Part shown: positions 18,266 to 27,660 of the stretch, piece by piece
Layout of the letters: every line of letters starts with the position of its first letter
How positions within the stretch are numbered: the first letter of the stretch is position 1
Assembly: GCA_904419745.1 (NCBI GenBank)
Contig: CAJFSS010000002.1
Location: 97,759 to 161,758 of the forward strand
DNA length: 64,000 nt
Reading direction: 5' to 3'
DNA from: Candidatus Pseudoruminococcus merdavium
GTDB taxonomy: Bacteria; Bacillota; Clostridia; Oscillospirales; Ruminococcaceae
Notes under the pieces: generated by a model
Databases searched by the model: none
The model's input: only the letters and a program-made list of their open reading frames with translations
What the model was told of the DNA's origin: nothing
Made by a program: the position numbers and the translations under genes

Positions 18266-18958
18266 ATGTCAACTGGAAAGATTATGGTCGTTGATGACGA
18301 TACCAATATTTGCGAACTGCTGAGATTATATTTGGAAAAGGAAGGGTATACCGTGGCGTTGGCCTATGACGGGCAGGAAGCGGTAGACAAATTCCCATCG
18401 GAAAACCCGGATCTAATGATTCTGGACGTGATGATGCCAAAACTGGATGGATGGCAGGTCTGCCGGGAAATCCGAAAAACTTCCAACTGCCCGATTATTA
18501 TGCTCACTGCAAAAGGAGAAACCTTTGATAAGGTTTTGGGATTGGAACTCGGAGCGGATGACTATGTGGTCAAACCATTTGATACCAAGGAGATTGTCGC
18601 CCGTGTCAAAGCGGTGCTGCGGCGCTCCACTTCTGCACAGGACAAAAACGATATCAAAGAAGTCCGTTATGACAAGTTGGTTGTCAATATGACCAGATAT
18701 GAACTTCGAGTGGATGGAAAACAGGTAGATACTCCGCCAAAGGAGCTGGAGCTACTCTACCATCTGGCAAGCAACCCCAATCGGGTTTATACCCGTGACC
18801 AACTTTTGGACGAGGTATGGGGTTTTGAGTACTATGGGGACTCCAGGACTGTGGACGTCCATGTCAAACGCCTAAGGGAAAAGCTCGAAGGTGTGTCCGA
18901 CCAGTGGTCACTCAAAACGGTCTGGGGCGTCGGATATAAATTTGAAGTGAAAGAATAA
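18266..18958 (+). CDS. OmpR/PhoB-family response regulator
   Basis: 230 residues. Receiver domain (about 1-118) with acidic pocket D10-D12, phospho-acceptor D54 in LMILDVMMPK, T in MLTAKG and K in VVKPFD; then a winged-helix DNA-binding domain (about 130-230) with PPKELELLYHLASNPNRVYTR and the terminal KTVWGVGYKFE. Partner of the kinase encoded next. Upstream, TATAAT near 18192-18197 is a possible -10 box. GGGGGG precedes the ATG. Confidence 0.93.
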   Translation: MSTGKIMVVDDDTNICELLRLYLEKEGYTVALAYDGQEAVDKFPSENPDLMILDVMMPKLDGWQVCREIRKTSNCPIIMLTAKGETFDKVLGLELGADDYVVKPFDTKEIVARVKAVLRRSTSAQDKNDIKEVRYDKLVVNMTRYELRVDGKQVDTPPKELELLYHLASNPNRVYTRDQLLDEVWGFEYYGDSRTVDVHVKRLREKLEGVSDQWSLKTVWGVGYKFEVKE

Positions 18959-18974
18959 AATTTTTCAAGGAAAG

Positions 18975-18997
18975 GCCGGCAGATTCTGCCGGCTTTT
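18975..18997 (+). terminator. Terminator-like hairpin between regulator and kinase genes
   Basis: GCCGGCAG / CTGCCGGC perfect stem, 3-base loop, TTTT. It sits in the 63-base gap inside the presumed operon, so it may reduce kinase and protease expression relative to the regulator. Confidence 0.65.
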
Positions 18998-19021
18998 CAG
19001 GAAAGTGGAGCAAGGTTACCC

Positions 19022-20581
19022 ATGCAAAAAAGTCTGTTTACTAAATATTTTACTGCCTGCGCTGCGATGATTATTGTCAGTATTACTGTGCTCGGCGCGC
19101 TGTTTTTGGCGTTTGCAGCCCAGTATTTTAAATTAGATCGGCAAAATACCTTGGAACGCAATGTCCAGCATGCCGTGACGTTGACCCAACAGAGTGTCAT
19201 ACAGGATAACGGGCAGGACAAACTTGACAGTTCCATTATGGCTCCCGGTTTTAGCATTTTGAGTAAGGCGACTGATGCGGATATCTTTTTTGTCAATACC
19301 AAGGGACAGACGCTTTACTGTACACAACAGGCCGATTGCCCGCATACAACTTACCTTATCCCGGAATCTGTGATGAACCAGGTGAAGAATGGGCAGGAAT
19401 TTTCAGAACTTGGAAATTTGGGCGGGATTTATGAAAGCCAGTATTATACGGTCGGCTTGCCTGTTGTTATTGACGGGACTTATATTGGCGCTGTATTTTC
19501 TTCTTCTTCTGCTGATTCGCTGGCAGTATTTTTGACAGAAATGCTCAAAATGTTTGTTGTATCTGCTTGTGCGGTACTATTGCTTTCCTGCGTCATCATA
19601 TATTTTATCACTCGCAATATGGTCAAACCGCTGCGTGTGATGGCAAAAGCTGCACAGGATTTTGGAAAAGGGGATTTTTCCAAACGGGTACAGGTTTCCC
19701 AGTTTGATGAAATGGGGCAACTTGCCATTGCCTTTAACAATATGGCCAATTCTCTTTCCACGCTGGAATCCATGCGCCGGAGTTTTATTGCCAATGTCTC
19801 CCATGAATTGAAAACCCCAATGACTACCATCAGCGGTTTTATTGATGGGATTTTGGATGGGACAATTCCGGAAGATAAACGGGACCATTATCTCAAAATT
19901 GTTTCGCAGGAGGTTAAACGGCTATCCCGCCTGGTCCGTTCGATGCTCAACATTGCAAGGATTGAAGCGGGAGAGATGAAAATCTCCCCTATCCGCTTTG
20001 ATTTGAATGAGACAATCCTCAATGTGCTGTTCACCTTTGAACAACGGATCGAAGAAAAGCAGCTGGAAGTGCGGGGACTGAGTACGGAAAAGTTTTATGT
20101 GGAGGCAGACCCGGATTTGATCCATCAGGTCATCTATAATCTGGTTGAGAATGCTGTCAAGTTTGTCAATGACGGCGGTTATCTGGAGTTCACCTATCAT
20201 GATGATGGGCATAAGGTTTTTGTCAGTATCAAAAATAGTGGGCAGGGGATCTCCAAAGAAGAAATTGCCCATATTTTTGACCGCTTCTATAAATCGGATA
20301 AATCACGCAGTTTGGATAAAACCGGAGTTGGACTGGGCCTGTACATTGTCAAGTCCATTATCAATCTGCATTCTGGGGATATTATGGTACGCAGTACGGA
20401 AGGAGAGTATGCAGAGTTTGCCTTTACGCTCCCTTCTGCCAAACCGGAACGTGCTTCGCTCAGGCGTTCGCGGGATATAGAAAAAGAACCGGAGATCCCT
20501 GTCGGCTCAAAAAGCAGAAAACAGGAAGAGACGCCTTCCCTTCCGGAAGGAGACGACCACCCAGATTCTGGAGTTTGTTAG
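19022..20581 (+). CDS. Membrane sensor histidine kinase
   Basis: 519 residues. Membrane segment at about 11-38, an extracellular sensor domain to about 175, second membrane segment about 178-202, HAMP linker (MVKPLRVMAKAAQDFGKGDFSKRV), HisKA with H261 in VSHELKTPM, and a HATPase domain with NLVENAVKF, the DRFYKSDKSR stretch and GVGLGLYIVKSI. A charged tail of about 40 residues extends past the ATPase domain. Together with the regulator and HtrA it likely senses envelope stress; that role is inference from the gene order. Confidence 0.93.
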   Translation: MQKSLFTKYFTACAAMIIVSITVLGALFLAFAAQYFKLDRQNTLERNVQHAVTLTQQSVIQDNGQDKLDSSIMAPGFSILSKATDADIFFVNTKGQTLYCTQQADCPHTTYLIPESVMNQVKNGQEFSELGNLGGIYESQYYTVGLPVVIDGTYIGAVFSSSSADSLAVFLTEMLKMFVVSACAVLLLSCVIIYFITRNMVKPLRVMAKAAQDFGKGDFSKRVQVSQFDEMGQLAIAFNNMANSLSTLESMRRSFIANVSHELKTPMTTISGFIDGILDGTIPEDKRDHYLKIVSQEVKRLSRLVRSMLNIARIEAGEMKISPIRFDLNETILNVLFTFEQRIEEKQLEVRGLSTEKFYVEADPDLIHQVIYNLVENAVKFVNDGGYLEFTYHDDGHKVFVSIKNSGQGISKEEIAHIFDRFYKSDKSRSLDKTGVGLGLYIVKSIINLHSGDIMVRSTEGEYAEFAFTLPSAKPERASLRRSRDIEKEPEIPVGSKSRKQEETPSLPEGDDHPDSGVC

Positions 20582-20596
20582 GAGGAAGTATCTTTT

Positions 20597-21904
20597 ATGA
20601 ACCAATATGGTCCACAGGGGGATCATGGCCAGAATGAGCAGAAAAAAGGCCGCCCCACTTATGAATACTATAGCTATTCTTCCGGGCAAGAAAAGCAAAA
20701 CTCACAGGAAGAATACCAGTGGAATTTTGCAGAATATGAAAACGCCAGCCGGCAATCGCGCCGTCCGGGAAAACGCAATCGCGGGATGCGTGCATTTGCC
20801 TTGGTACTGGGGGGAGTCTTTGTTGTCGGGATGATGGCGTTTGCAGGGTACGGCCTGTGGAGTTTGTTTGCAGAGAATCCTTTGGCAAATACCAGTTCCC
20901 AATCAGTTTCCTCTTCGTCTGATCTCAAGCTGTATGACAACCCGCAAACAACGGAGGAAAGCAGTCCTGACGGCGTACTGAGTACCAAGCAGATTTCCAA
21001 AAATGTCCTGCCTTCCGTAGTGGGGGTGGTGCAATACCAAAAATCCAGGCCATATGTTGCCACGGGACAGGGATCTGGTATTATTTTGGATGCAGATGGA
21101 TATATTGTCACAAATGCCCATGTTGTCGCAGATGCGGACGGTGTGAAAGTTGTACTCTACAATGGTGAAGAATATACTGCCATCATTGTGGGAAGCGATA
21201 CAAAATCAGATGTGGCAGTTCTGAAAATCAGTGCTTCCAACCTTACTCCTGCAAAACTTGGAAATTCTGACCAACTGGAAATTGGCGAGGATGTCATCGC
21301 GATTGGCAACCCAGGAGGACTTTCCAATAGTGTATCGAAGGGGATTGTGTCCGGGTTAAACCGCACGGTAGAAACCAATTTGGGTGCTTCCATGGAATGT
21401 ATCCAGACAGATGCCGCCATCAATCCTGGAAATTCCGGCGGCGCTTTGGTCAATGAATATGGATATGTTGTGGGGATTAACTCCTCCAAAATTGCGGCCA
21501 CAGATTATGAGGGGATTGGTTTTGCCATCCCTATTAACGATGCAAAACCCATTATTGAAGATCTCAAGTCCTATGGAGAAGTACAGGGACGTGTCCGGCT
21601 TGGCGTCGAAGTCCGCATGATTGACAGCGTGCTTGCAAAGCTCAACAATATCCCGACTGGCGCCATGGTTATCTCTGTGGAAAAGACAAGCGACGCTTAT
21701 CAGCAGGGACTGATTGCAGGCGATATCATCATTCGTATTGACGGGAAGGATATCACCGCTTATGAGGATTTGAGCAATCAAATTTCCAGCCATCAGCCGG
21801 GGGATTCTGTTACGCTTGAAGTATACCGGACGGGGCAGAACAATACCAGCCAGACGATCCAGATTACAGTGCAGTTGATGGAAGATTCCAATACATCCGA
21901 ATAA
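20597..21904 (+). CDS. HtrA/DegP-like membrane-anchored serine protease with PDZ domain
   Basis: 435 residues. Polar N-terminal cytoplasmic tail (1-60), one membrane helix (about 66-88), Ser-rich linker, trypsin-like domain with the catalytic triad H175 (VTNAHVV), D205 (SDVAVL) and S280 (NPGNSGGALV), and a C-terminal PDZ domain (RLGVEVR to TLEVYRTG). Degrades misfolded proteins outside the membrane. It follows the kinase gene by 15 bases with GGAGGAAG as ribosome binding site, so the operon reads regulator-kinase-protease. Confidence 0.95.
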   Translation: MNQYGPQGDHGQNEQKKGRPTYEYYSYSSGQEKQNSQEEYQWNFAEYENASRQSRRPGKRNRGMRAFALVLGGVFVVGMMAFAGYGLWSLFAENPLANTSSQSVSSSSDLKLYDNPQTTEESSPDGVLSTKQISKNVLPSVVGVVQYQKSRPYVATGQGSGIILDADGYIVTNAHVVADADGVKVVLYNGEEYTAIIVGSDTKSDVAVLKISASNLTPAKLGNSDQLEIGEDVIAIGNPGGLSNSVSKGIVSGLNRTVETNLGASMECIQTDAAINPGNSGGALVNEYGYVVGINSSKIAATDYEGIGFAIPINDAKPIIEDLKSYGEVQGRVRLGVEVRMIDSVLAKLNNIPTGAMVISVEKTSDAYQQGLIAGDIIIRIDGKDITAYEDLSNQISSHQPGDSVTLEVYRTGQNNTSQTIQITVQLMEDSNTSE

Positions 21905-21909
21905 ACGAC

Positions 21910-21939
21910 GGCAGGCCGACGGGGAGCCGTCGGCCTGCC
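21910..21939 (+). terminator. GC-rich hairpin after htrA, no T-run
   Basis: GGCAGGCCGACGG / CCGTCGGCCTGCC, 13-bp perfect stem with a 4-base loop, 5 bases after the stop codon. It probably marks the operon end although no T-run follows. Confidence 0.65.
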
Positions 21940-22091
21940 ACGAATTTGAGGCTTTCCTACTACGAATAAACCCTTCTATTTACGGAATATCAGACTTGCT
22001 ATTCGTCCCGTTTTCAGGGTGTGAAATTCCAGGATGGACTTTGGCATGATAGAAAGGCCTGCAGAGACAAAACAGAAAGGATGATTGCTGT

Positions 22092-22595
22092 ATGACATTT
22101 GATGAACTGATCCGTCTTCGCCGCAGTATCCGTTCCTATGAAGAAAGATCGGTATCCCGGGAGTCAATCAACAAAGTGCTGGAGGCGGGAAGGCTTGCCC
22201 CCTCTGCCAGCAATGGGCAGAACTGGCACTTTACCGCTGTAACCAACCCTGTATTGCGCCATCGCCTGATGGAAGCCTGCTCTAACCAGAAACAGGTCGG
22301 CCAAGCCCCAGTGACACTGGTTATTTGGGCAACTACAGATCGCCAAATGCGCTGTGGGCAATCCACCGCCAGTGTTGACTGTTCAATTGCGATGACTTTC
22401 ATGATGCTGAAAGCTGCAGATTTGGGGCTGGGCACCTGCTGGCTAGGCGCATTCGACGCGGACATGGTGAAACAGGTTTTGAACTTGGATGATTCTGCTG
22501 TGGTAGTTGCAGTGACTCCTCTTGGATATCCGGCAGAGTCTCCAGAGGCCAAGCCGCGTAAACCGCTTGAAGAAATTTCTGATATCCGTGAATAA
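22092..22595 (+). CDS. Nitroreductase family protein
   Basis: 167 residues. FMN-binding nitroreductase fold: LIRLRRSIRSYEER at the N-terminus (FMN phosphate contacts), LAPSASNGQNWHF, and GLGTCWLGAFDAD followed by the GYPAESPEAKPRKP tail. Probably NAD(P)H-dependent reduction of small aromatic or quinone-like substrates; the true substrate is unknown. AAAGGATG precedes the ATG. Its last codons lie inside a long palindrome shared with the convergent gene. Confidence 0.88.
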   Translation: MTFDELIRLRRSIRSYEERSVSRESINKVLEAGRLAPSASNGQNWHFTAVTNPVLRHRLMEACSNQKQVGQAPVTLVIWATTDRQMRCGQSTASVDCSIAMTFMMLKAADLGLGTCWLGAFDADMVKQVLNLDDSAVVVAVTPLGYPAESPEAKPRKPLEEISDIRE

Positions 22596-22639
22596 AAAAC
22601 GGGAGCTATTTGCTCCCGTTTTTTATTCACGGATATCAG
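22579..22639. terminator. Bidirectional terminator with 28-bp perfect arms overlapping both stop codons
   Basis: Arms 22579-22606 and 22612-22639 are exact reverse complements with a 5-base loop; the core is AAAAAACGGGAGC / GCTCCCGTTTTTT. The left arm encodes the last residues and stop of the nitroreductase, and the right arm contains the stop codon of the convergent VOC gene. Confidence 0.95.
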
Positions 22640-23052
22640 AGGAATTTGAAAAATTCGATTTCCTCTCCATCCGGCCCATAAACAAATGCAATTTCAATTG
22701 GCGTGGGTGGAATGGTGCCAAGTGCAGTTTGATTAGGAGCAGTTTTTTCTCTAGCGCCGGCCTTGAGCGCAGCGGTAAAAGCGCCTTTTACATCCTCTGT
22801 GTGAAGTGCCAGATGTCCCCAGGTTCCTGCTTCCCAGGTACTATGTGTCTCATGATTGCTTTTCGCTTCAAACATTTCGATGCTGTTTCCATCTCCTAAA
22901 TCCAGCATACAGGCACGGGAACCCGGTTGCCCCCAAGCTGCTGTCTCTTTCATACCGAGCCCTTCGCAGTAAAAACGATGTGATTTTTCAAAATCATGGA
23001 CAAACAGGCAAATATGGGTGAATCCGCAGCCTTTGATAATTTCATTTGCCAC
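22636..23052 (-). CDS. VOC (glyoxalase/bleomycin-resistance) superfamily protein
   Basis: About 138 residues, two beta-alpha-beta-beta-beta units: GFTHICLFVHDFEKSHRFYCEGLGM and WGHLALHTEDVKGAFTAALKAGA, with GPDGEEIEFFKF at the end. Metal-dependent lyase or dioxygenase fold; H in the first and E in the last strand fit metal ligands. Substrate unknown. GTG 23052 is chosen because AAAGGAGG (23063-23070) is 10 bases upstream; the ATG at 23061 has a spacing of 1. Confidence 0.85.
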   Translation of the reverse strand: MANEIIKGCGFTHICLFVHDFEKSHRFYCEGLGMKETAAWGQPGSRACMLDLGDGNSIEMFEAKSNHETHSTWEAGTWGHLALHTEDVKGAFTAALKAGAREKTAPNQTALGTIPPTPIEIAFVYGPDGEEIEFFKFL

Positions 23053-23078
23053 TGTAAACATTCCTCCTTTTTTCTTTT

Positions 23079-23106
23079 ACTATAGCACAACGGAAACGCT
23101 TTGTAA
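23079..23106 (-). promoter_or_regulatory. Promoter of the VOC gene
   Basis: Minus strand: TTACAA (23101-23106), 16-base spacer, TATAGT (23079-23084). The rest of the 327-base gene-free stretch up to 23379 is AT-rich and shows nothing else I can name. Confidence 0.65.
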
Positions 23107-23379
23107 CCTTTTTTCTAAAAAGTAACAATATTCTGCTTGTATAGAAATTTAAATAATATACTTTTTGGAATTTAATTTGCTCTTGATTTTGGATACCAGG
23201 TTGATAAAATGGAACAATAGCAATGAAAAATTACTGAAAACTGTAATATGAATTTTCATGTTCATATTTCCTAGTTAAAGTGGCAATGGCTTGATTGCCT
23301 TATATGAAAAATAAGAAAAGGCAATAAATACTATTGTGGTTGCTTTGGATTTTGGACATAGAAAAAGGAGAAAAATGAA

Positions 23380-23850
23380 ATGGGACATGGTACATGGAAT
23401 TTGAAGGAAGCAATCGAATATTTCCGCAGGCAGGGAGCGCCTCAAAACCAGGCGTCTTTGGTGGAACTGCTACGTGAAGTACAGGAAGAAAGCGGAGGCG
23501 CGCTTCCAGCTCTGGCACTGGAGGAAATTGCACGGGAATATAAGATAAAATCAACGCTTCTATCTGCACTGATAAAACGGTATCCCAGCCTTCGCAACGA
23601 GGAAGCGCCGCACCGGATGGAAGTCTGCGGAGACAAACGCTGCCAGCGGCAGGACTGTGCCAAACTGCATGACTTTATTGAACGGGAATTTGAGGTAAGG
23701 AGCGGGGGAATCAGTCGAAAAGGAGGGTTTTCCTATAAAATTGTAGGCTGCATGAAAAACTGCGGAAAAGGTCCTAGTTTGAAGTGGGATGGGGAATTAT
23801 TCCCTTTTGCAGATAGGGAATTGATCATTCGATTAGTCCAGAGCAAGTAA
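23380..23850 (+). CDS. NuoE/HoxE-like thioredoxin-fold [2Fe-2S] protein, orphan
   Basis: 156 residues. N-terminal helical part like NuoE (LVELLREVQEESGGALPALALEEIARE) and a C-terminal thioredoxin-like domain with the four-Cys pattern of the 24-kDa subunit: VCGDKRC and, about 40 residues on, GCMKNCGKGP. It likely binds one [2Fe-2S] cluster. NuoE-type subunits normally work with NuoF-like NADH-binding partners in hydrogenases or formate dehydrogenases; none is adjacent. The ATG at 23380 has AAAAAGGAG about 9 bases upstream. Confidence 0.75.
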   Translation: MGHGTWNLKEAIEYFRRQGAPQNQASLVELLREVQEESGGALPALALEEIAREYKIKSTLLSALIKRYPSLRNEEAPHRMEVCGDKRCQRQDCAKLHDFIEREFEVRSGGISRKGGFSYKIVGCMKNCGKGPSLKWDGELFPFADRELIIRLVQSK

Positions 23851-24075
23851 CCGCAAGAGTTTTCCACAGCGGTTGTTATACACTTTATTGAATTGATTCC
23901 ACAAAAAACATACTGCCTGTGAAAAGACGGGCAAAACATAGTATCAATTAAAAGGCCTGTAATCCTCTTCTTGATGAAAAGTTCTGGGGTTTTGAGGGAA
24001 AAATCCTTTCCTTTTCACTTGATCTGTATAATTTTTCTCCCTTTTCCATATTCTAAAAGGGGAGGGGATGATTAT

Positions 24076-24552
24076 ATGAAACAGAAATTTCGGGTGTCAA
24101 GCTTGCTTATCAGCATTGTTTTTGCAGAACTGGTCGGGGCGCTGTCGGCCTTGCTTTCTGGAAATTCGATTTCTGGGTACCAGGGGCTCAACCAGCCGCC
24201 CTTGTCTCCGCCCGGATGGGTGTTCCCAGTTATGTGGGGGATTCTGTATGCGCTAATGGGTACAGCGGCCTACCTGATTTACCAATCTGACGCAGAAAAG
24301 CAGGAGAAAAAGAAAGCGCTTGCATTTTACGGGGCCCAGCTGTTTGTCAATTTCCTGTGGAGTATTGTTTTTTTCCGGTTTCAAGCCTATTGGCTTTCTG
24401 TGGCGGTGATTGTTCTGTTGGATATTCTGTTAGTGATTACCATGGTCAAGTTTGCCCGTATCCGGAAATCCGCCATGTATTTTTTAATCCCCTATTTAGC
24501 GTGGGTATTGTTTGCCACCTATCTGGATATTGGGGTTGCTATCCTCAACTGA
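24076..24552 (+). CDS. tspO: TspO/MBR family membrane protein
   Basis: 158 residues with five membrane helices. Diagnostic motifs are LNQPPLSPPGWVFPVMWGILYALMG and the WSIVFF and ATYLDIGVAILN regions. TspO proteins bind tetrapyrroles such as protoporphyrin IX and cholesterol-like ligands; function in anaerobes is unclear. ATG 24076 fits both the family's usual length and the GGAGGGG site 8 bases upstream. Single gene. Confidence 0.92.
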   Translation: MKQKFRVSSLLISIVFAELVGALSALLSGNSISGYQGLNQPPLSPPGWVFPVMWGILYALMGTAAYLIYQSDAEKQEKKKALAFYGAQLFVNFLWSIVFFRFQAYWLSVAVIVLLDILLVITMVKFARIRKSAMYFLIPYLAWVLFATYLDIGVAILN

Positions 24553-24623
24553 ATCATTGGCAGGGAATATGTCAGAGAAAAGACTCATGCCACCGGATAG
24601 CAAGGATATAAAAGTATTAGGAT

Positions 24624-24665
24624 AAAAATCCCGTCGGGGACTACGTCCCCGACGGATTTTTATTT
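24624..24665. terminator. Bidirectional terminator, tspO / gltX
   Basis: AAAAATCCCGTCGGGGAC and its near-perfect complement, 3-base loop, T-run on both strands, between convergent genes. Confidence 0.92.
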
Positions 24666-24676
24666 TGTGTGTATTA

Positions 24677-26131
24677 TTAGCGATTTTTCAGGCGTTCAAT
24701 TGCGTGACGGATTCTTCGAAGGCTTTCCTCTTTGCCAAGGATTGCACAAATTTCAATCCCACCGCCTGGAGTAAACTGTTTTCCGGAGACGGCAACACGT
24801 ACGGGCCAGAGCATATAACCGTTTTTTACACCGAGTTTTGCAATCAGATCAAAAAGCGCAGTATGGATTGATTCTGTCGAAAAATCCTCCAGCTTTTCCA
24901 GAACAGGCAACGCCTGCTCCAGGGCGGCGAGGGATGTTTCTTCATTTGTCTTCATCTTCTTGTGGACATACATGGACAGATCATAGTCCGGCAGCTCGTC
25001 AATGAAATCCACCTGTTCCGGAATCTGGTTAAGCACCTCGGTACGTGGCTGAAGCACGCTTGCGATCAGGGAGAGATCGACATCCTCCCGTTTGACAGTC
25101 TGGCGAATCCATGGAGTCGCTTCCTTGGTGAATTCCTCCAGGCTGAGTTTGCGGATATATTCTCCATTGATATAGTTGAGTTTCTCCGTATCGAAAATGG
25201 CCGGGGATTTGGAAATGCCGGTGATGTCAAATTCTTTTTTCAGTTCTTCCAGTGTAAAAATTTCCTGTTCGCCTTTCGGGCTCCATCCCAGCAGGGCGAT
25301 GTAGTTGACAATGGCGTCTTTTAAATATCCCTTGGCACGCAAATCCTGATAGGAGGCGTCCCCGTTGCGTTTGGAGAGTTTTTCAGTCGCAGTTTTCATG
25401 ACTGGGCTGACATGAATATAAACCGGGATTTCCCAGCCGAACGCCTCATAGAGCAGGTTATACTTTGGTGTGGAGGAAAGGTATTCGTTCCCGCGCACGA
25501 CATGGGTGATGCCCATGGTGTGATCGTCGATGACATTGGCAAAGTTATAAGTTGGCATGCCGTCGCCTTTGATGAGGATCTGATCATCAAGAGTTTCGTT
25601 TTCGACAGTGATGTCGCCAAATACCTCGTCATGGAAGGTAGTCGTTCCGGTTTGCGGAACCTTCTGACGGATGACATAGGGCACACCCGCAGCGAGCTTT
25701 TCTTCGACTTCCTCTTTGCTCAGGTTCCGGCAGTGGCCGTCATATTTGGGAGCGGCACCGGAAGCCTTTTGGAGCAGACGTACCTGGTCAAGCCGCTCCT
25801 TGTCACAGAAGCAATAATAAGCATGTCCGCTTTCCACAAGCTGTTTTGCATAATCCAGATACATTCCCATGCGTTCGCTCTGGATATAAGGGCCGACCGG
25901 GCCGCCAATATCCGGGCCCTCATCCCAGTTCAGTCCAACCTCTTTGAGCGTATTGTAGATGACGTCAGTTGCGCCCTCCACATAGCGTTCCTGGTCAGTA
26001 TCCTCAATTCGCAGAAGGAATTTTCCCCCCTGGGATTTTGCCACCAGGTATTCATAGAGAGCCGTCCTCAGGTTCCCGACATGCATATAGCCAGTTGGGC
26101 TGGGGGCAAATCTGGTACGGACTTCTTTCAT
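24677..26131 (-). CDS. gltX: Glutamyl-tRNA synthetase
   Basis: 484 residues. Charges tRNA(Glu), and possibly tRNA(Gln) for later amidation. Class I signatures: [19 protein letters not shown] (HIGH-like) and [11 protein letters not shown] (KMSKS-like). ATG 26131 is chosen: AAAGGTGG is 8 bases upstream and the family starts at this point; the frame extends four codons further only through a GTG inside the ribosome binding site. Confidence 0.96.
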   Translation of the reverse strand: MKEVRTRFAPSPTGYMHVGNLRTALYEYLVAKSQGGKFLLRIEDTDQERYVEGATDVIYNTLKEVGLNWDEGPDIGGPVGPYIQSERMGMYLDYAKQLVESGHAYYCFCDKERLDQVRLLQKASGAAPKYDGHCRNLSKEEVEEKLAAGVPYVIRQKVPQTGTTTFHDEVFGDITVENETLDDQILIKGDGMPTYNFANVIDDHTMGITHVVRGNEYLSSTPKYNLLYEAFGWEIPVYIHVSPVMKTATEKLSKRNGDASYQDLRAKGYLKDAIVNYIALLGWSPKGEQEIFTLEELKKEFDITGISKSPAIFDTEKLNYINGEYIRKLSLEEFTKEATPWIRQTVKREDVDLSLIASVLQPRTEVLNQIPEQVDFIDELPDYDLSMYVHKKMKTNEETSLAALEQALPVLEKLEDFSTESIHTALFDLIAKLGVKNGYMLWPVRVAVSGKQFTPGGGIEICAILGKEESLRRIRHAIERLKNR

Positions 26132-26192
26132 AGTTAAAACCACCTTTATTTTTTCATACCGTACAATTTCTTGATTTAAACAATCATTCTTT

Positions 26193-26222
26193 ATAGTACC
26201 CTGTCAGTGCGGGAGTTGTCAA
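26193..26222 (-). promoter_or_regulatory. Promoter of gltX
   Basis: Minus strand: TTGACA (26217-26222), 18-base spacer, TACTAT (26193-26198). No T-box leader is visible. The remaining bases up to 26440 hold no gene. Confidence 0.7.
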
Positions 26223-26440
26223 CTGATTCCCCAAAAAGAGAGAGAATATTTGGAAAAGAGATGATGGGAGAGACTATGTGACATTGAGGGAAATTTGTGG
26301 GAATTTTCAATTTTTACACAGTAAAGGACAAAAGGGCTTTTAAATGCCATAGTCCTGTGTTAGAATAGGAAATATATTTGTTATCGGATTACCGCCTGTT
26401 CACAGCAGACGAAGCAAACGATAGATTGGGGGAACCGATT

Positions 26441-27631
26441 ATGAACATACCATTTTCCAATCGGATTACGGGAGTACAGCCATCCGCGATCCGTGAAATT
26501 TTAAAACTCTCCTCAGATCCGGCCATTATCTCCTTTGCCGCCGGAAACCCTTCTGAGGATGCTTTCCCGGTGGAAGCCGTACAAAAAATTACAGAGGAAA
26601 TTCTGACCGAGCATCCAATTGCAGCACTCCAATATTCCCTGACGGAAGGGTATCCGGCACTGCGGCAGACCTTGAAAAACAGAATGCTTGAAAAAGGTAT
26701 CGGGCGGGAGGAAGAGGAAATCCTCGTGATGTCCGGCGCTCAGCAGGGAATTGAACTCGCCACAAAATGCCTGGTCAATGAAGGCGACGTTGTGATCTGT
26801 GAGGATCCGAGTTTCGTCGGCGCGCTCAATACCTTTCGATCCTATGGGGCAAAGCTTGTAGGTGTGGAAATGGAACACGACGGCATCCATCTTGCAAAAC
26901 TGGAGCAGGCGCTCAAGGAAAACCCAAACACCAAGCTGATTTATCTGATTCCGACATTCCAGAACCCCTCTGGCATTACCACCTCTCTGGAAAAGAGAAA
27001 GGCATGTTATGAACTGGCAAAACAGTATGGCGTCATGATCCTGGAGGACAATCCCTATTCTGACCTGCGTACCGAAGGGGAAGAAGTAGCCCCGATTAAG
27101 ACGTTTGATGACGAGGGAATTGTCATCTACTGTGGAACCTTCTCCAAGATACTCTCCCCGGGACTGCGCGTGGGCTACGTCATGGTAAACAAGGAGCTCG
27201 CTGCAAAGATGACCGTCGCAAAACAGACCTGTGATGTCCACTCCACCATCCTTTCTCAGATGATTTGCGAGCGTTTTTTGAATACTGTGGATTTTGACAG
27301 GCATCTGGAAGGACTGCGTACCATTTACCGGCACAAGAAAAACCTGATGCTTGAGGAAATGGACAAATGCTTCCCGCAGGACGTCATTTCCTATACCAGG
27401 CCAGAGGGCGGTTTGTTTATCTGGTGTACGTTCAAAGGGGATGTGGACAGCGCAGATTTTGCAAAACAGGCAGTGCTACAGAAAATTGCCGTTGTTCCAG
27501 GCGCTGCGTTCCTGGCAGACGATACGCAAAAGAGCAATTCCTTCCGCATGAACTTCTCCACACCAAAGGATGAGGACATCGTGGGGGGCGTTGAGACCCT
27601 GGCGGAAATTATCCGCAGCTATGTAAAGTAG
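26441..27631 (+). CDS. PLP-dependent aminotransferase (class I/II, 2-aminoadipate/aromatic-like)
   Basis: 396 residues. Fold-type I aminotransferase: FAAGNPSEDAFP, GAQQGIELATKCL, NPSGITT, EDNPYSDLR and the PLP lysine in GTFSKILSPGLRVGY. The sequence resembles the LysN/AroH-like branch (2-aminoadipate or aromatic amino acid transaminase) without a GntR DNA-binding domain. Exact substrate uncertain. ATG 26441 follows GGGGGA by 7-8 bases. trpS follows after 29 bases in the same direction. Confidence 0.88.
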   Translation: MNIPFSNRITGVQPSAIREILKLSSDPAIISFAAGNPSEDAFPVEAVQKITEEILTEHPIAALQYSLTEGYPALRQTLKNRMLEKGIGREEEEILVMSGAQQGIELATKCLVNEGDVVICEDPSFVGALNTFRSYGAKLVGVEMEHDGIHLAKLEQALKENPNTKLIYLIPTFQNPSGITTSLEKRKACYELAKQYGVMILEDNPYSDLRTEGEEVAPIKTFDDEGIVIYCGTFSKILSPGLRVGYVMVNKELAAKMTVAKQTCDVHSTILSQMICERFLNTVDFDRHLEGLRTIYRHKKNLMLEEMDKCFPQDVISYTRPEGGLFIWCTFKGDVDSADFAKQAVLQKIAVVPGAAFLADDTQKSNSFRMNFSTPKDEDIVGGVETLAEIIRSYVK

Positions 27632-27660
27632 ATTGATTTGAGAGAAGGGCGGTTTGTGAT

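Noticed and set aside
26132..26440. T-box leader upstream of gltX, or one before trpS
   Set aside because: No GGGTGGNACCGCG-like T-box motif; trpS has only 29 bases upstream of it after the preceding gene.
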